Shown here: positions 1 through 8,246 of the stretch, piece after piece
How positions within the stretch are numbered: position 1 is the stretch's first letter
How the letters are laid out: each line of letters starts with the position of its first letter
Assembly: GCA_024279425.1 (NCBI GenBank)
Contig: JAJRRO010000020.1
Span: forward strand, 62,001-126,000
Origin: Bacteroidota bacterium
GTDB taxonomy: Bacteria; Bacteroidota; Bacteroidia; Flavobacteriales; Flavobacteriaceae
Length of the DNA: 64,000 nucleotides
Reading direction: 5' to 3'
Notes under the pieces: generated by a model
What the model saw: the letters and a program-made list of their open reading frames with translations, nothing else
What the model was told of the DNA's origin: nothing
Database searches by the model: none
Made by a program: the position numbers and the translations under genes

Positions 1-1
1 A

Positions 2-939
2 CGTGATGTTGTAATAAACAATGTCCAAAGAAGTATAGAGGGCACAGATATTGAAACTGGCTTTGTATGCATGTTCGATTGGTCGGGCGTTGAGATTTGC
101 CATCCTGATCCACAAAAAATTGGAAAACAGACCAATCCAAATGAATCTTACGTTAGACCTATTGATAATGAAATAAATTCGGAAGACTTTTACGACCTCC
201 TAACCAATAAAAAGCCAAAAGGAGGCATTAGGGATTTCCCAAATGAAAATAGGAATTCGGAAATCATATATCTGTATCCCGTAAAGAACTCAGATTGGAT
301 TATTGCCGCGCATGCGAACATTGATAAAATTGAAAAGCAAGTAGGCAAGCTTAAATTCAATTTTCTGTTGGTGTACCTATTATCTAGTGCAACAATGGTT
401 CTCTTATCACTTTTAATCGTTCGTTTTCTGGGCAGTTATTATGAAAAGACCTTGGAGTTGAAGAATGAAAAATTGGCTGAAGAATTGGTAAGCCTTTCAA
501 AATTGAATAGTGATTTAAATAATTATAGAAATAAAGTAAATAAAAAAATAGAGGAAGAAAACGATGATGAATATGTAGACCCCAGCAATCCGGTCACAAT
601 CAAAAACAGGCTCCTAACATATTCAAAGGATCAACTCATTTCAATCAAAGTTGAAGAAATCGCTTCAATCAAAACTGAGAATACAGTTACCTCGATAATC
701 TGTTTGGATGGCAGGAAATATTCAAGCAGCTCTAGTTTAGATGAGCTTTATAACAGTCTGGACCACATGCTTTTTTCAGAGCCAATAGACAGAATATTAT
801 TTCTGTAAAAGGAATCAATGAAATCTTCAAGTATGGAAACAATCAGTTAAAAATAAAGCTGAACCCCTCAACTTCTGACAGTGCCATTATAATAAGTAAA
901 AATCGGGTCTCGGAGTTTAAAAAATGGCTTAACATGTAA
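2..939 (+). pseudogene. Cache-LytTR membrane regulator, 5' end outside window, frameshifted
   Basis: The reading frame is open from base 2, so the true start lies upstream. The first part reads as the end of an extracytoplasmic Cache-type sensor domain (FDWSGVEICHPDP, then IGKQ). A transmembrane helix (about 355-430), a short charged linker and a LytTR DNA-binding domain follow. As written, the frame stops at 808 in the middle of LytTR. From 772 the next frame gives FFRANRQNIISVKGINEI and continues to a stop at 937-939, which is the expected rest of a LytTR domain. The switch lies in a T6 run at 771-776, where a seventh T would restore the frame. This is a membrane-anchored transcription regulator, either recently inactivated or hit by a homopolymer sequencing error. 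The domain calls are from motif recognition only. Confidence 0.75.
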
Positions 940-955
940 TAGGGCAAACGACATG

Positions 956-2299
956 TTAAATTTCCAGACCATTTATTTTTTTATAAAGTAATATTGCTGC
1001 GCTATCTGACATACTGGCAACATAACAACAGGTATTCAATAAAATATTGTGCAAAGGCAGTTCTGTACGCTGATAGAACATAGGCAAGGTATTAATCATA
1101 AGCCTGTCATAGTTAGACGCCATGCCTTCTTTTTTACGAACCAAAGCTGTGGAATAAACATCCAACAAGTCCGAAATGATTTTATATCCGGCGATTTCCT
1201 TTTCCAAAACCTCTGGCGCTCTATAGACCTTCTTAACACTTAATGAAATAATATCATCAATCTGTGCCTTATATTGACTCTTGTTCAAGAGCGAAGTATC
1301 AAAAGAACCATTCAAAATAGCGTTTTCGTTTTCTACAAAAACATCGATCACATCACTGATTAAAGTATTAACTGCCAATGCCCGCAAATAACTAAGCCTA
1401 TCTTCCTTGTATGCAAGGGTTCCGTATTTTTTGGTATTGATACGGTCCTTGACCAATTTAATAAGATATTCCAGAGCATAGTCTTCCGATATAAGTCCTA
1501 AATTAATCCCATCCTCAAAATCGATAATGGTATAGCAAATATCATCTGCCGCTTCTACCAAATAGGTCAACGGATGTCGGGAAAAAGAGATGTCCTTACC
1601 TTTTCGTGTTTGATTTAAACCGAGCTCTTGGGCCATATCCAAAAAGGTATTCTTTTCAGACTGGAAAAAACCGAACTTTTTATCTGCAATGTGGTTCGTT
1701 GGCTTTTTAGGCAATGATTCTTTGGGGTACTTCATAAAAGCCCCCAAGGTGGCATAACTAAGACGAAGTCCACCATCTACTCCTTCACGAGATTCGGTCA
1801 GAAATTTAAATCCATTGGCATTGCCTTCAAAATCAACAATATCCTGATATTCCTTTTCAGACAGAGCCTCTTTGTACTGTACCCCATTTCCCGTTTTAAA
1901 ATATTCGCCAATGGCTTTTTCACCACTATGTCCAAAAGGTGGATTGCCAATATCATGTGCTAGGGATGCCGCTGCTACAATCGCCCCAAAATCATTGAAT
2001 TTATATCCATGCACTTGATATAAATGTGGATGTTTTTCCAATATCTTTTTACCAGCGATCCTACCCAGACTTCTTCCTACCACAGAAACTTCCAAACTAT
2101 GTGTTAGACGGGTATGTACAAAATCGGTCTTTGAGAGTGGTATTACTTGCGTCTTATCTTGAAGACTACGAAATGCCGAAGAAAATATGATGCGGTCATA
2201 ATCGACCTCATAGCCAAGCCGGGTCTCATCCTGCTCATTTCGAATTCTTTTATAGGTATCTCCATGACGTCTTAATGAGAGAAGCTCATCCCAATTCAT
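956..2299 (-). CDS. dgt: dGTP triphosphohydrolase (dGTPase), HD family
   Basis: The 447-residue protein hydrolyses dGTP to deoxyguanosine and triphosphate, which affects dNTP pools. The HD-domain metal site is visible: RLTHSLEVSVVGRSLG near residue 65, then SLAHDIGNPPFGHSGE near residue 115, and a later TYLVEAADDICYTIIDFEDG segment typical of the family. The length is normal for bacterial dGTPase. The start is the ATG at 2297-2299 (MNWDELLSLRR), which fits homologues that begin with MNW. It is transcribed away from the phosphate island and shares the 2300-2520 intergenic region with it. I see no clear -7 element for this gene. Confidence 0.93.
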   Translation of the reverse strand: MNWDELLSLRRHGDTYKRIRNEQDETRLGYEVDYDRIIFSSAFRSLQDKTQVIPLSKTDFVHTRLTHSLEVSVVGRSLGRIAGKKILEKHPHLYQVHGYKFNDFGAIVAAASLAHDIGNPPFGHSGEKAIGEYFKTGNGVQYKEALSEKEYQDIVDFEGNANGFKFLTESREGVDGGLRLSYATLGAFMKYPKESLPKKPTNHIADKKFGFFQSEKNTFLDMAQELGLNQTRKGKDISFSRHPLTYLVEAADDICYTIIDFEDGINLGLISEDYALEYLIKLVKDRINTKKYGTLAYKEDRLSYLRALAVNTLISDVIDVFVENENAILNGSFDTSLLNKSQYKAQIDDIISLSVKKVYRAPEVLEKEIAGYKIISDLLDVYSTALVRKKEGMASNYDRLMINTLPMFYQRTELPLHNILLNTCCYVASMSDSAAILLYKKINGLEI

Positions 2300-2386
2300 T
2301 GTGCAAGTATTTGTAATGCAATATACAGTTTTAAAATCGGGAAAATCGAGTAAACCAAGACCGTTGCTTAACCTTTACTTAATATG

Positions 2387-2464
2387 ATAACAATACCATA
2401 ACCCAAAGTAAACGGATTGTTAATCTGACTGTAACCCCACTTTTACAGTGAGGTGATTTATTTG
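2387..2464 (+). promoter_or_regulatory. Pho-box-like promoter P1, lipoprotein/TonB receptor operon
   Basis: Six hexamers lie in an exact 11-bp rhythm: ATAACA at 2387, ATAACC at 2398, TAAACG at 2409, TTAATC at 2420, GTAACC at 2431 and TTTACA at 2442. The last hexamer ends 13 nt before TTTG at 2461-2464, the end of a -7-like element (TTTATTTG against TAnnTTTG). Another pair in a different phase, TTAACC at 2368 and TTAATA at 2379, lies just upstream. The 11-bp repeat resembles PhoP/PhoB boxes of other phyla. Assignment to a PhoB-type regulator is an inference from this and from the phosphate genes around it. Confidence 0.7.
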
Positions 2465-2520
2465 CAGAGTAAAAACAAAAAGAGCTGTATTAAAAAATAA
2501 AATTCAAAAAATTACTCAAA

Positions 2521-3939
2521 ATGAAAAAAATAATTTTATCCACATTGGCTTTGGTCATGTTCACCATGCCTTCATGTGAAAATGATGATGACCCAGCGGT
2601 AATAAAGCCTTTGGCCACCTGTGCTGATGGAATACAAAATCAAGGGGAGACTGAGGTTGATTGTGGAGGGCCTAATTGTCAGCCTTGTGTCACCGTAACA
2701 GCAACTTGTAATGATGGAATAATGAATGGCAATGAAACTGATATCGACTTTGGCGGATCTTGTGCCAAGGTTATAATCGTATCGGGTGAAATTATCGAAA
2801 ACACTACTTGGGAAGCAAAAAACATCTATTTGTTGACGGGTAAAGTAGTGGTGGGCGTAGACGCAACCCTAACCATTGAGCCAGGTACCATCATCAAAGG
2901 TCAAAAAGGTTCTGGGTCCTTGGCTTCGGCATTGATCGTTCAAAGAGATGCCAAGATAATGGCAGAAGGCACCGCCGAAAAACCGATCATTTTTACTTCA
3001 GAAGAAGACAATATTGTTGTAGGACAGACTGCAGGTACCAACTTGGATCAAAACCAAAGAGGACTTTGGGGTGGACTTATCGTTTTAGGGAGGGCATCAG
3101 GTTCTTTTAAGAATGATGTAACCGAGGTACAGATTGAGGGTATTCCCGCAGATGACACCTTCGGGCTATATGGCCCTGGAGACGCCTTAAATGATGCCGA
3201 TAATTCGGGTGTACTAAAATACATCTCTATTCGTCATGGGGGCACCTTAATCGGTGAGGGAAATGAAATAAACGGTCTTACCCTTGGTTCAGTCGGTTCA
3301 GGAACAATCATAGATAATATCGAAGTTGTAGCCAACGTGGACGATGGTATTGAGTTCTTTGGAGGAACTGTAAACGCGACCAACCTATTTGTATGGGCCC
3401 AGGGTGATGATGCCTTGGATATTGATCAAGCATATGCAGGTACTATTGACAATGCTGTGATAATAGCGGGAGATGTTTCTGACCACGCTTTTGAAATTGA
3501 TGGCCCAGAAGGAGCTGCAACTGGCTCTTTCACACTTAAAAATGTAAGTATTTTTGGAAGTTCTGTAGCTCCAAATGGAGAATATGCCGATTATAGAAGT
3601 GGTGCGACCGGAGCAACCGAAAATATTTATGCCATCGGTTTCCAAGCTGGTAAGGATGTAGAATTGGACAACAACGGTGTTGCCCAAAACTTCTTGGATG
3701 GTGATTTGACCTTTGCCGCTTGGGAGGTTGTCGGCTTCGACAATAGCATTTTTGTTGAAAAAGTGGCAAAAGATGATGATGGAGTAGAAATTGAAACCCC
3801 TATAATTTTGGCACCCACTTTTACCGAAAGGGCAGCGACTTGGACCTCTCAAGTTGATAATGGCAATACAATAGTAGGTGCTGATGTAACCGCCTTCGGT
3901 TGGACCTATTCCAACAACAAAGCCGGTTTAGGATTCTAA
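2521..3939 (+). CDS. Surface lipoprotein with right-handed beta-helix-like domain
   Basis: The 472-residue protein starts with a lipoprotein signal peptide (MKKIILSTLALVMFTMPSC). The acidic CENDDD after the lipidated cysteine resembles the lipoprotein export signal of Flavobacteria, so exposure on the cell surface is likely. Residues 33-85 hold two copies of a C-DGI-NG-ET-ID-GG motif; the second has DFGG where DCGG is expected. The rest is a long stretch of short beta-rich repeats (TLTIEPGTIIKG, ISIRHGG, IEVVANVDDGIEFFGG) typical of a parallel beta-helix. It lies 84 bp upstream of a TonB receptor and behind a Pho-box-like promoter, so I infer a binding partner of that receptor under phosphate stress. 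It is not SusD-like. The substrate is unknown. Confidence 0.75.
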   Translation: MKKIILSTLALVMFTMPSCENDDDPAVIKPLATCADGIQNQGETEVDCGGPNCQPCVTVTATCNDGIMNGNETDIDFGGSCAKVIIVSGEIIENTTWEAKNIYLLTGKVVVGVDATLTIEPGTIIKGQKGSGSLASALIVQRDAKIMAEGTAEKPIIFTSEEDNIVVGQTAGTNLDQNQRGLWGGLIVLGRASGSFKNDVTEVQIEGIPADDTFGLYGPGDALNDADNSGVLKYISIRHGGTLIGEGNEINGLTLGSVGSGTIIDNIEVVANVDDGIEFFGGTVNATNLFVWAQGDDALDIDQAYAGTIDNAVIIAGDVSDHAFEIDGPEGAATGSFTLKNVSIFGSSVAPNGEYADYRSGATGATENIYAIGFQAGKDVELDNNGVAQNFLDGDLTFAAWEVVGFDNSIFVEKVAKDDDGVEIETPIILAPTFTERAATWTSQVDNGNTIVGADVTAFGWTYSNNKAGLGF

Positions 3940-3971
3940 TAATTGACAAATAAATAATCCTTTGATCAATT

Positions 3972-3991
3972 GCTCGCCATCAATGGCGGGC
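3972..3991 (+). promoter_or_regulatory. Intercistronic hairpin without U-tract
   Basis: GCTCGCC (3972-3978) pairs with GGCGGGC (3985-3991), with one G-U pair, around a 6-nt loop between the lipoprotein stop and the TonB receptor start. No T-run follows, so it is not an ordinary terminator. It may protect mRNA ends or set the ratio of the two proteins. Confidence 0.4.
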
Positions 3992-4023
3992 ATTTGGTTT
4001 ATTACGAATTAACTAATACATAC

Positions 4024-6852
4024 ATGAAAATAAATTTTAGATTAACCGTTTTAACCCTATTAATCGTTCAATTTGCATTTTCGCAACAAGGAGAGGTGAC
4101 AGGGAAATTGATAGATGCCGATTTCCAAGACCCAGTAGTTTTTGCAAACATTTTAATCAAAGACACCACTAAAGGTACGACTTCAGATTTCGATGGCCGC
4201 TATACCTTTTCCTTGGATGAGGGAACCTATACATTGGTCTATTCCTTTCTAGGTTATGAGACAGTCGAAATAACCGACGTGGTCATTAAACCGGGGGAGG
4301 TGACAACAGCAAATGTCACCATGAAGACTTTGGCACAAGGTCTGGATGAGGTTGTGGTTACGGTAAGTATTAAAAAAAACACTGAAAAAGCTGTCTTAGG
4401 GATTCAAAAGAAAGCTGTGAATCTATTGGATGGACTATCGGCAGAAAGTTTCGAAAAATCTGGAGCAAGTAGCGTGGCAAGTGCTATAAAACGTGTTCCT
4501 GGAGTTTCAGTACAAGGTGGAAAATATGTTTACGTTCGTGGTTTAGGCGATCGTTATACCAAATCCATATTAAATGGCGTGGATATTCCCGGATTAGACC
4601 CGGACAGGAATACCATTCAATTGGATATTTTCCCTTCCAATATCATTGACAATGTGTTGGTTATAAAATCATCATCGGCAGGTTTACCAGCTGATTTTAC
4701 GGGGGGAATCGTGAATATTGTTACTAAAAATTACCCTTCACAGAGTGAGCAAAGCATTTCTTTAAGTGGGACTTACAATCCAGATATGCATTTTAATAGC
4801 GACTATTTAGGCTATGAAGGTAGCAAGACTGACTTTTTAGGTTTTGACAATGGTGCGAGAGATATTCCAATTAATAAAATTCAGGATATTCCCAATACCT
4901 TTGATTATGACCCAAGGCTTACAACAATAACAAAACAATTTAGTCCTGAGCTTTCCGCGTTACGCAATAACAACGGAATGGATTATAGTTTCGGTTTTAC
5001 CGCAGGAAACCAATATAGCGTGGGTGAAGGGACAAATTTAATTGGCTTTTTGGCTTCAGTATCCTACAAAAACAATACTACCTATTATACAGGTGCGGAA
5101 AACAATTTTTATAGAAGAAATTCAGATAAATCAATATTTGAATTGGAAACTGATAGAACACAAAGTGGGGATATCGGAACTAATAATGTTTTGGTAAGCG
5201 GTTTGTTGGGAACGTCATTCAAGACAGAACGTTCCAAGTATAAGCTGAATCTTTTACACTTGCAAAACGGTGAATCCAAAGCCGGTCTTTTTAGTCAGAC
5301 TTTGAACTTTTCGGATTTCATAAACTTTGCCAAGGACAATTTGGAATATACCCAGAGGTCCATAACAAATGTCCTATTAACAGGCAAACATACCAGTAAG
5401 GACGCCACATGGACTACGGAATGGGCCGTTTCGCCCACCCTTTCCAAAATTCAGGACAAGGATATAAGAACAACCTCTTTTCAGGTTGAGGATGGAGTGC
5501 TTTCAATTCCACAAAATAATCAGCCCAAAAGAATATGGCGAGATCTGGAGGAAATCAATGGTGTGGTCAAGTTAGACATTACTAAAAAATATGAGATTTC
5601 GACAAAAGATGCCAAACTTAAATTCGGAGCTTATGGGGCCTATAAGACCCGAGACTTCAGCGTTTTAAATTTTGAGGTCGAAAGCAACGACAATACTACC
5701 ATATACAATGGAGTTGCAGATAATATCCTAAAAGAGGAAAATATTTGGACGGTATTAAACAATTCAGGTTCTTTTATAGATCCCGATATTTCAATAGCAG
5801 AACCTGCGAATACCTATGAAGCGCAACAGCGGAATATTGCAGGGTATGTTTCCAATGAATTTAGGATCGGCGAGAAATTGAGGACCATTGTAGGACTACG
5901 GGTAGAGAATTTCGAATCTATTTACACCGGGGAGGACAATAGAGACATAAATGATACGCAAAAGGTAATTTATGACAAGGAAACTATTATCGATAAAATT
6001 GATTTCTTCCCTACGGTTAATCTTATTTTGGAAACGTCGGAAACCACGAACCTGCGTGGGTCATTTGCCAGAACGACGGCTCGCCCATCATTTAAAGAGG
6101 CTTCTATCGCCAAAATTTTCGACCCGCTCTCGAACAACACCTTTATTGGGAACATTGATTTGCAACCTACTTATGTCAACAATTTTGACTTCAGAGTAGA
6201 ATGGTTCGGGGAAAGTGCTGAGATGATAGCACTGAGTAGTTTCTATAAGAAATTTAAAGATCCTATTGAACTTACTTATTTTGAATCCTCGACCGATAAC
6301 TTTCAGCCGCAGAACTTAGGGGATACAAATGTAATGGGAGTAGAATTTGAGCTACGGAAAAACCTAGGCTTTCTCACCACGACATTGAATAACTTCAGTA
6401 TAAATGTGAATACTTCGGTTATTAAATCTACCCAAAAATTTAGTGAACAGGAACGAAATTTACGGGAACTGGGCCTAAGAGACGGACAAACACTTGGTGA
6501 TGACAGGGAGTTGCAGGGACAATCCCCTTTCCTTATAAATGCAGGTATCAGCTACCAAGGTGAGGAAAATGGTCTGCAAATGGGGCTTTTTTACAATGTG
6601 CAAGGAAAAACTTTGCAAGTGGTAGGCAACGGTTTTGTACCCAATGTGTATACGATGGCTTATCATAACATCAATTTCAATTTGACAAAGACCTTGGGAG
6701 GAAAAAAGAACCAACGCATTACTTTTAAAGTAGCCAATCTATTGGGAGATGATGTCGAAAGTGAATACGGGTCATTTGGAGCGAGCAATCAAACATTTTC
6801 CAAAAGGAGTCCAGGCAGGGCCTTCTCCTTGGGCTATGGCATAAAATTCTAA
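4024..6852 (+). CDS. TonB-dependent outer membrane receptor with CarboxypepD_reg domain
   Basis: The start chosen is the ATG at 4024 (MKINFRLTVLTLLIVQFAFSQ), which gives a clean signal peptide and 942 residues; the open frame reaches further up to 3970 without a plausible signal. After cleavage comes a carboxypeptidase-regulatory-like domain (about residues 24-105, SDFDGRYTFSLDEGTYTL, FLGYETVEI). The plug follows (VASAIKRVPGVSVQGGKYVYVRGLGDRY, with GGIVNIVTK at its end), then a beta-barrel ending in ...FSLGYGIKF with the terminal aromatic residue usual for outer membrane barrels. It would import a substrate across the outer membrane with TonB energy. Its place behind promoter P1 and beside phosphate transporters suggests phosphate or a phosphorus compound, but this is inferred from context alone. 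Confidence 0.9.
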   Translation: MKINFRLTVLTLLIVQFAFSQQGEVTGKLIDADFQDPVVFANILIKDTTKGTTSDFDGRYTFSLDEGTYTLVYSFLGYETVEITDVVIKPGEVTTANVTMKTLAQGLDEVVVTVSIKKNTEKAVLGIQKKAVNLLDGLSAESFEKSGASSVASAIKRVPGVSVQGGKYVYVRGLGDRYTKSILNGVDIPGLDPDRNTIQLDIFPSNIIDNVLVIKSSSAGLPADFTGGIVNIVTKNYPSQSEQSISLSGTYNPDMHFNSDYLGYEGSKTDFLGFDNGARDIPINKIQDIPNTFDYDPRLTTITKQFSPELSALRNNNGMDYSFGFTAGNQYSVGEGTNLIGFLASVSYKNNTTYYTGAENNFYRRNSDKSIFELETDRTQSGDIGTNNVLVSGLLGTSFKTERSKYKLNLLHLQNGESKAGLFSQTLNFSDFINFAKDNLEYTQRSITNVLLTGKHTSKDATWTTEWAVSPTLSKIQDKDIRTTSFQVEDGVLSIPQNNQPKRIWRDLEEINGVVKLDITKKYEISTKDAKLKFGAYGAYKTRDFSVLNFEVESNDNTTIYNGVADNILKEENIWTVLNNSGSFIDPDISIAEPANTYEAQQRNIAGYVSNEFRIGEKLRTIVGLRVENFESIYTGEDNRDINDTQKVIYDKETIIDKIDFFPTVNLILETSETTNLRGSFARTTARPSFKEASIAKIFDPLSNNTFIGNIDLQPTYVNNFDFRVEWFGESAEMIALSSFYKKFKDPIELTYFESSTDNFQPQNLGDTNVMGVEFELRKNLGFLTTTLNNFSINVNTSVIKSTQKFSEQERNLRELGLRDGQTLGDDRELQGQSPFLINAGISYQGEENGLQMGLFYNVQGKTLQVVGNGFVPNVYTMAYHNINFNLTKTLGGKKNQRITFKVANLLGDDVESEYGSFGASNQTFSKRSPGRAFSLGYGIKF

Positions 6853-6872
6853 TGAAACACGTTGCATTAAAT

Positions 6873-6910
6873 CAAAGCCTGCTTTTTGGCAGGCTTTGGT
6901 CTTTTTTGGT
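6873..6910 (+). terminator. Intrinsic terminator after TonB receptor
   Basis: CAAAGCCTGC (6873-6882) pairs perfectly with GCAGGCTTTG (6889-6898) and a T-rich run follows. It separates the receptor transcript from the next Pho-box-like promoter. Confidence 0.8.
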
Positions 6911-6980
6911 ACTTGTCAATGACATTAGAGTGCGAGGCATCGCCCTCAAGATTTATCCTTTTAGTTTTATACTATGCCTG

Positions 6981-7047
6981 TTAACAATTTTATCATTCAT
7001 TCTTAACCTATGTTTAACCCAAACTTTACAGGGCCTAACTTTCTTTG
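6981..7047 (+). promoter_or_regulatory. Pho-box-like promoter P2
   Basis: Hexamers at 11-bp spacing: TTAACA 6981, ATCATT 6992 (weak), TTAACC 7003, TTAACC 7014 and TTTACA 7025. The last ends exactly 13 nt before TTTG at 7044-7047 (-7-like TTTCTTTG). The start codon of the next gene is 18 nt downstream of TTTG. Confidence 0.72.
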
Positions 7048-7064
7048 CAATACAATTAACTCAG

Positions 7065-7466
7065 ATGAAAAAAATACTTTTTTTATTCTTTTTTTTAGTC
7101 GCAGGAAACAGTATTGCCCAACATACAGGTGCTATCAAAGGTAATATCGTCGATTTGGAAATGGGTAATGACCCCCTATTACTTGCTCAGGTCTCCATCA
7201 AAAATACCGCTTTGCATACACAGACCAATTTCCATGGCAATTTTGAAATTTCAAATATTGATTCTGGCCGTTATATCTTGACAATATGCTATTTGGGTTA
7301 TGAGACCTTGGAAATGCCCATTGTGATTAAAGAAAATGGTGTTGCGAAAATCAATGGTGGACTAGGGGCTATGCGTATCAGTTTGGACGATGTGGCAGGT
7401 TTAAATTCGGTAGCAAAAGAAGGTATTGGAACGATCTTAAGTTCAGAAAAAAGCCTTCGTCCTTAA
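7065..7466 (+). CDS. Secreted orphan carboxypeptidase-regulatory-like domain protein
   Basis: The start is the ATG at 7065 (MKKILFLFFFLVAGNSIAQ), which gives a signal peptide and 133 residues. The longer open frame from 6852 is rejected because it runs through a terminator and promoter P2. The mature protein is essentially one beta-sandwich of the CarboxypepD_reg type (AIKGNIVDLE, NFHGNFEISNIDSGRYIL, YLGYETLEMP). This is the same kind of domain that forms the N-terminus of the TonB receptor next door, and the FHGNFEI/DSGRYIL part aligns well with it. There is no plug or barrel. It may be a free periplasmic module that binds receptor or substrate, or a leftover of a duplicated receptor. The promoter suggests phosphate-stress expression. 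Confidence 0.7.
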   Translation: MKKILFLFFFLVAGNSIAQHTGAIKGNIVDLEMGNDPLLLAQVSIKNTALHTQTNFHGNFEISNIDSGRYILTICYLGYETLEMPIVIKENGVAKINGGLGAMRISLDDVAGLNSVAKEGIGTILSSEKSLRP

Positions 7467-7588
7467 TTCAGGAACTAATCCTTTATTTCATATTACCATT
7501 TTACGGTAATTCCAATTTATATCATCCTAATATTTTCAAAAAAAACACCTTCAAAAGGAGATGCACGTATTCGTCGAGTTTTCTAAAA

Positions 7589-7948
7589 CTATCTGTGATT
7601 CACTATACCTTTGGCACCTTCAATTTGTGTTACACCAGCAATCGCATTGTTACTGTATTCTACTTCCTTCAGGATTTCATCCGACCAAAAAAACCATTTC
7701 CCAGTTTTAAGTCCATTCTTATAGGACCCTTCCGAAATCTTTTCACCTGCCTCATTGAAACTGACCCATTTTCCGTGTAATTTACCATTTACTGTAAAGG
7801 TTCCCTGCTGACAGACCTGCCCATTTTCGTGGTAATAGGTAGCCTCGATCAGATTGGTATCCTCATTCAATTTTAATTCTTTATCTTTTTGGGCATACGT
7901 CACCACAGTTACCAGTAGTATGGTTACAAGAAGTATGGTTTTTTTCAT
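7589..7948 (-). CDS. Secreted MORN-repeat protein
   Basis: The start is the ATG at 7946-7948 (MKKTILLVTILLVTVVTYAQ), giving a signal peptide and 119 residues; the upstream in-frame TTG at 7975 lies in the -7 element and is rejected. The mature part has repeats of the MORN_2/YwqK kind (YYHENGQVCQQGTF, HGKWVSFNEAGEKISEGSY, GLKTGKWFFW). Such repeats are often called YwqK-like antitoxins in automatic annotation, but no toxin gene is adjacent and a signal peptide argues against a cytoplasmic antitoxin. It is convergent with the preceding gene and has its own Pho-box-like promoter (P3), so it is probably an exported member of the same regulon. Function unknown. Confidence 0.75.
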   Translation of the reverse strand: MKKTILLVTILLVTVVTYAQKDKELKLNEDTNLIEATYYHENGQVCQQGTFTVNGKLHGKWVSFNEAGEKISEGSYKNGLKTGKWFFWSDEILKEVEYSNNAIAGVTQIEGAKGIVNHR

Positions 7949-7972
7949 GATTATCAGCTTTAAAGTGCTACA

Positions 7973-8028
7973 CAAATATAATTATTTTACCTTAAAATCA
8001 CCTTTACTTAACATTAAGTTTACATTAA
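7973..8028 (-). promoter_or_regulatory. Pho-box-like promoter P3 (MORN gene)
   Basis: Read on the minus strand, hexamers TTAATG (8023-8028), TTAATG (8012-8017), TAAAGG (8001-8006) and TTAAGG (7990-7995) lie 11 bp apart. The last is followed after 13 nt by TTTG (7973-7976), part of a perfect TAnnTTTG element, TATATTTG, at 7973-7980. Transcription should begin near 7966, about 18 nt before the ATG. Confidence 0.72.
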
Positions 8029-8077
8029 AATTGTGTCTATCCGAAGTTTTATAACCGTTCGTGCTAGGCTAAAAATC

Positions 8078-8133
8078 TTAATAATTACTTAATGTTAGTA
8101 TTACAATCACGTTATTTTGAAAGTTAATCTTTG
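8078..8133 (+). promoter_or_regulatory. Pho-box-like promoter P4, no protein gene downstream
   Basis: Hexamers TTAATA 8078, TTAATG 8089, ATTACA 8100 and GTTATT 8111 are spaced by 11 bp. The last ends 13 nt before TTTG at 8130-8133 (-7-like AATCTTTG). No convincing start codon follows before the terminator at 8212-8238, so this promoter seems to drive a short non-coding transcript. Confidence 0.65.
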
Positions 8134-8139
8134 TCGTGT

Positions 8140-8238
8140 CTTGAGACTAACAATTAGTATTTTCATATAATCTATTAGTTTTTGTCGACTATATTATCAT
8201 GGATTCTAATGACTGCCTTTGGCCAAGGCAGTTTTTTT
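8140..8238 (+). ncRNA. Candidate Pho-regulated small RNA, about 100 nt
   Basis: The left end is estimated from promoter P4 (start about 7 nt after TTTG). The right end is the T-run of a strong terminator: ACTGCCTT (8212-8219), loop of 5, AAGGCAGT (8225-8232), then seven T. Near the 5' end ACTAA/TTAGT can form a small hairpin with a CAA loop. The only ATG (8200) opens a frame that runs straight through the terminator stem, so coding is unlikely. The transcript ends before the porin's own promoter (8247-8302), so it is a separate unit and not just a porin leader. Everything here is predicted from sequence; expression is unproven. Confidence 0.55.
8212..8238 (+). terminator. Intrinsic terminator of the candidate small RNA
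   Basis: The stem is 8 perfect base pairs with a 5-nt loop and is followed directly by a run of seven T. No protein gene on the plus strand ends upstream of it within 700 bp. Confidence 0.8.
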
Positions 8239-8246
8239 GTTGTTTA

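Noticed and set aside
3385-3852. 155-residue antisense frame inside the lipoprotein gene
   Set aside because: It mirrors the repetitive codons of the plus-strand gene and has no motif or start context.
2521-3939. SusD-like partner for the TonB receptor
   Set aside because: The lipoprotein is made of beta-helix repeats and lacks the helical TPR pattern of SusD.
6852-7064. Extended start of the CarboxypepD_reg protein from 6852
   Set aside because: This part runs through a terminator (6873-6910) and a Pho-box-like promoter (6981-7047); the ATG at 7065 gives a proper signal peptide.
7589-7948. Toxin-antitoxin system at the MORN/YwqK-like gene
   Set aside because: No toxin gene is adjacent and the protein has a signal peptide.
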